Source: Streptomyces roseicoloratus (lineage in GTDB: Bacteria > Actinomycetota > Actinomycetes > Streptomycetales > Streptomycetaceae). From it: a stretch of 60,692 nt of DNA. This document shows, piece after piece, positions 58,588-60,692 of the stretch. Position 1 is the first letter of the stretch; each line of letters starts with the position of its first letter. The stretch spans positions 1 to 60,692 of the forward strand of contig NZ_SDOY01000093.1 in NCBI RefSeq assembly GCF_004117935.1, given 5' to 3'. The position numbers were made by a program, and so were the translations under genes. The notes under the pieces are model-generated. The model worked only from the letters and a program-made list of their open reading frames with translations. It searched no databases and was not told the DNA's origin.

Positions 58588-60675
58588 TCAGCGCGCGGAG
58601 GCGTCCAGGGATTCCCGGGCAGCGGCGACCACGGCCTCGGGAGTGAAACCGAACTCGCGGAAGAGGACCTTGGCGTCCGCGGAAGCACCGAAGTGCTCCA
58701 AAGAGACGATCCGGCCCGCATCCCCGACATACCGGTGCCAGGTCAGAGCGATACCGGCCTCCACCGCCACCCGCGCCTTCACCGACGGCGGCAGGACACC
58801 GTCCTTGTAGTCCTGGTCCTGCTCCTCGAACCACTCCACCGACGGCATCGACACCACACGAGTGGGCACACCCCGGGCTTGCAGCCGCTCACGGGCCTCC
58901 ACGGCCAGGTGCACCTCGGAACCCGTCGCGATCAGCACCACCTGCGGCTCACCGCCCTCGGCGTCGAACAGCACATAGCCACCCCGGGCCGCGTCCTCGT
59001 TCGGCGCATAGGTCTGCACACCCTGACGGGTCAGCGCCAGACCCACCGGCCGGCCCTCGCCGTAGACCTTGGTGTGCCGGCGCATGATCTCGCGCCAGGC
59101 GATCGCCGTCTCGTTCGCATCAGCCGGACGGACCACCGCCAGACCCGGGATCGCGCGCAGCGAGGCCAGGTGCTCCACCGGCTGATGAGTCGGACCGTCC
59201 TCACCCAGACCGATCGAGTCATGCGTCCACACATAGGTGACCGGCAGGTGCATCAGCGCGGACAGCCGCACCGCGTTGCGCATGTAATCGGAGAACACCA
59301 GGAACGTGCCACCGTAGATGCGGGTATTGCCGTGCAGCGCGATGCCGTTCATCTCCGCGGCCATCGCGTGCTCACGGATACCGAAATGAATCGTCCGCCC
59401 GTACGGGTCCGCCTCCGGCAGCGGGTTGCCCTCGGGCAGGAACGAGGAACCCTTGTCGATCGTGGTGTTGTTCGAACCCGCCAGGTCCGCCGAACCACCC
59501 CACAGCTCCGGGATCACCGCACCCAGCGCCTGCAGCACCTTGCCCGACGCCGCACGCGTCGCCACACCCTTACCCGCCTCGAACACCGGGATCCTCGCCT
59601 CCCAGCCCTCGGGCAGCTCGTTGGCCTGGATCCGGTCGAACTCCGCCGCCCGCTCCGGATTCGCCGTGCGCCACTCCGCCAGCGACTTCTCCCACGCGGC
59701 ACGCGCCTCACGGCCCCGCTCACCCAACGCGCGGGTATGGGCGATGACCTCACCGGCAACCTCGAAAGACCGCTCCGGATCGAAGCCCAGCACCCGCTTG
59801 GTGGCCGCGACCTCCTCCTCACCCAGGGCCGAGCCGTGCGCGGCCTCGGTGTTCTGCGCGTTCGGCGCCGGCCACGCGATGATCGAACGCATCGCGATGA
59901 ACGACGGCCGCTCGGTCTCCGCCTCGGCAGCCCGGATCGCCGCGAACAGGGCGGCCGGGTCGAGGTCGCCGTTGGCCTGCGGCTCGACGCGCTGGACATG
60001 CCAGCCATACGCCTCGTACCGCTTCACCGTGTCCTCGGACACGGCCGTCTCGGTGTCACCCTCGATCGAAATGTGGTTGTCGTCCCACAACAGGATCAGA
60101 TTCCCGAGCTTCTGGTGACCCGCCAGCGACGACGCCTCCGCGGAAATACCCTCCTGCAGACACCCGTCACCCGCGATCACGTACACGTGATGATCGAACG
60201 GAGAAGCGCCCCGCGGGGCCTCCGGATCGAACAGACCACGCTCGAAGCGGGCCGCCATCGCCATGCCCACCGCGTTCGCCACACCCTGGCCGAGCGGACC
60301 CGTCGTCGTCTCCACACCGGCCGTGTGCCCGTACTCCGGATGCCCCGGAGTCTTCGAACCCCACGTACGGAACGACTTCAGATCATCCAGCTCCAGACCG
60401 AAGCCACCCAGATAAAGCTGGGTGTACAGGGTCAGGGACGAGTGACCGGCGGAGAGAACGAACCGGTCACGGCCCACCCACTCCGGGTCGGCCGGATCAT
60501 GCCGCATCACCTTCTGGAAAAGCGTGTACGCAGCAGGCGCCAGGCTCATCGCCGTACCGGGATGGCCATTGCCGACCTTCTGAACGGCGTCGGCAGCCAG
60601 GATGCGGGCGGTGTCCACGGCCCGCTGGTCCAGATCGGTCCACTCGAGGTCTGTGGTCGTCGGCTTAGTGCTCAC
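58588..60675 (-). CDS. tkt: Transketolase
   Basis: Enzyme of 695 residues, full length. The thiamine-diphosphate motif begins GDG at 169-171 ([33 protein letters not shown]). The N-terminal [19 protein letters not shown], the [19 protein letters not shown] block with the catalytic Glu, and [29 protein letters not shown] are all present. It moves two-carbon units between pentose phosphate pathway sugars. The GTG at 60675 is used. Only 17 bp of upstream sequence lie in the window, so its promoter cannot be judged. It is followed by tal. Confidence 0.97.
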   Translation of the reverse strand: MSTKPTTTDLEWTDLDQRAVDTARILAADAVQKVGNGHPGTAMSLAPAAYTLFQKVMRHDPADPEWVGRDRFVLSAGHSSLTLYTQLYLGGFGLELDDLKSFRTWGSKTPGHPEYGHTAGVETTTGPLGQGVANAVGMAMAARFERGLFDPEAPRGASPFDHHVYVIAGDGCLQEGISAEASSLAGHQKLGNLILLWDDNHISIEGDTETAVSEDTVKRYEAYGWHVQRVEPQANGDLDPAALFAAIRAAEAETERPSFIAMRSIIAWPAPNAQNTEAAHGSALGEEEVAATKRVLGFDPERSFEVAGEVIAHTRALGERGREARAAWEKSLAEWRTANPERAAEFDRIQANELPEGWEARIPVFEAGKGVATRAASGKVLQALGAVIPELWGGSADLAGSNNTTIDKGSSFLPEGNPLPEADPYGRTIHFGIREHAMAAEMNGIALHGNTRIYGGTFLVFSDYMRNAVRLSALMHLPVTYVWTHDSIGLGEDGPTHQPVEHLASLRAIPGLAVVRPADANETAIAWREIMRRHTKVYGEGRPVGLALTRQGVQTYAPNEDAARGGYVLFDAEGGEPQVVLIATGSEVHLAVEARERLQARGVPTRVVSMPSVEWFEEQDQDYKDGVLPPSVKARVAVEAGIALTWHRYVGDAGRIVSLEHFGASADAKVLFREFGFTPEAVVAAARESLDASAR

Positions 60676-60692
60676 CCTGAGTCAGGGCTCCT

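Overview
The window looks like a stretch of a Streptomyces-type actinobacterial chromosome. GC content is very high, GTG and TTG starts are common, and junctions of the ATGA or TGATG type are frequent. The gene content fits too: a SpoIIE-type PP2C phosphatase, a type VII-linked RHS toxin, and a tkt-tal pair. I saw no IS element, CRISPR array, tRNA or rRNA. In a read-through of the called genes I noticed no TTA leucine codon.

Region 1 (1-17229) is mixed chromosomal content. It holds a DinB-like protein, an SRPBCC protein behind a palindromic operator-like element, a PAS-GAF-PP2C phosphatase and a VC0807-type membrane protein. A five-gene dipeptide-type ABC importer follows, with 4-nt overlaps at every junction. 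It is divergent from a LacI repressor, with two repressor-type operator sites between them. Next come a YtcJ-like amidohydrolase divergent from a probably leaderless TetR gene, a secreted HEYGH metallopeptidase, a secreted GH6 cellulase and a GT2 glycosyltransferase.

Region 2 (17230-43192) is a roughly 26-kb Wzx/Wzy-type exopolysaccharide cluster in two main arms. The plus arm (17630-29468) starts with the initiating polyprenyl glycosylphosphotransferase. It continues with sugar-nucleotide enzymes, including a 722-residue fusion of an SDR epimerase/dehydratase and a DegT aminotransferase, then a large secreted DUF4082 protein, a GT2 and a hexapeptide acetyltransferase. The centre (29494-33406) has a Wzz-like protein divergent from a 715-residue Wzz-Wzy fusion and another GT2. 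The minus arm (43192 down to 33385) encodes an alpha-helical protein of unknown role with a repeat tail, a WecG/TagA transferase, a UDP-HexNAc 6-dehydrogenase, a UDP-GlcNAc 2-epimerase, a Wzz, a Wzx flippase, a beta-helix protein, a methyltransferase and a GT2. Homologues of all five enzymes of the Pseudomonas WbpA-B-E-D-I route are present. The polymer may therefore contain a diacetamido uronic acid, or ManNAcA if only the dehydrogenase and epimerase act. A second amino sugar may come from the fusion enzyme plus the NeuD/PglD-type acetyltransferase.

Region 3 (43193-53374) has a 616-bp structured intergenic region and a coupled MFS transporter/beta-propeller pair. A polymorphic-toxin operon follows: an SseB-like protein, a small acidic protein, a 1593-residue T7SS-signal/RHS protein with a C-terminal toxin, and a putative immunity gene. 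An AT-rich palindromic island lies downstream.

Region 4 (53375-60692, all minus) is sugar metabolism: transketolase, transaldolase, a sugar-porter MFS behind a 673-bp gap with TTGCGCA repeats, a VTT-domain membrane protein and an RpiR regulator.
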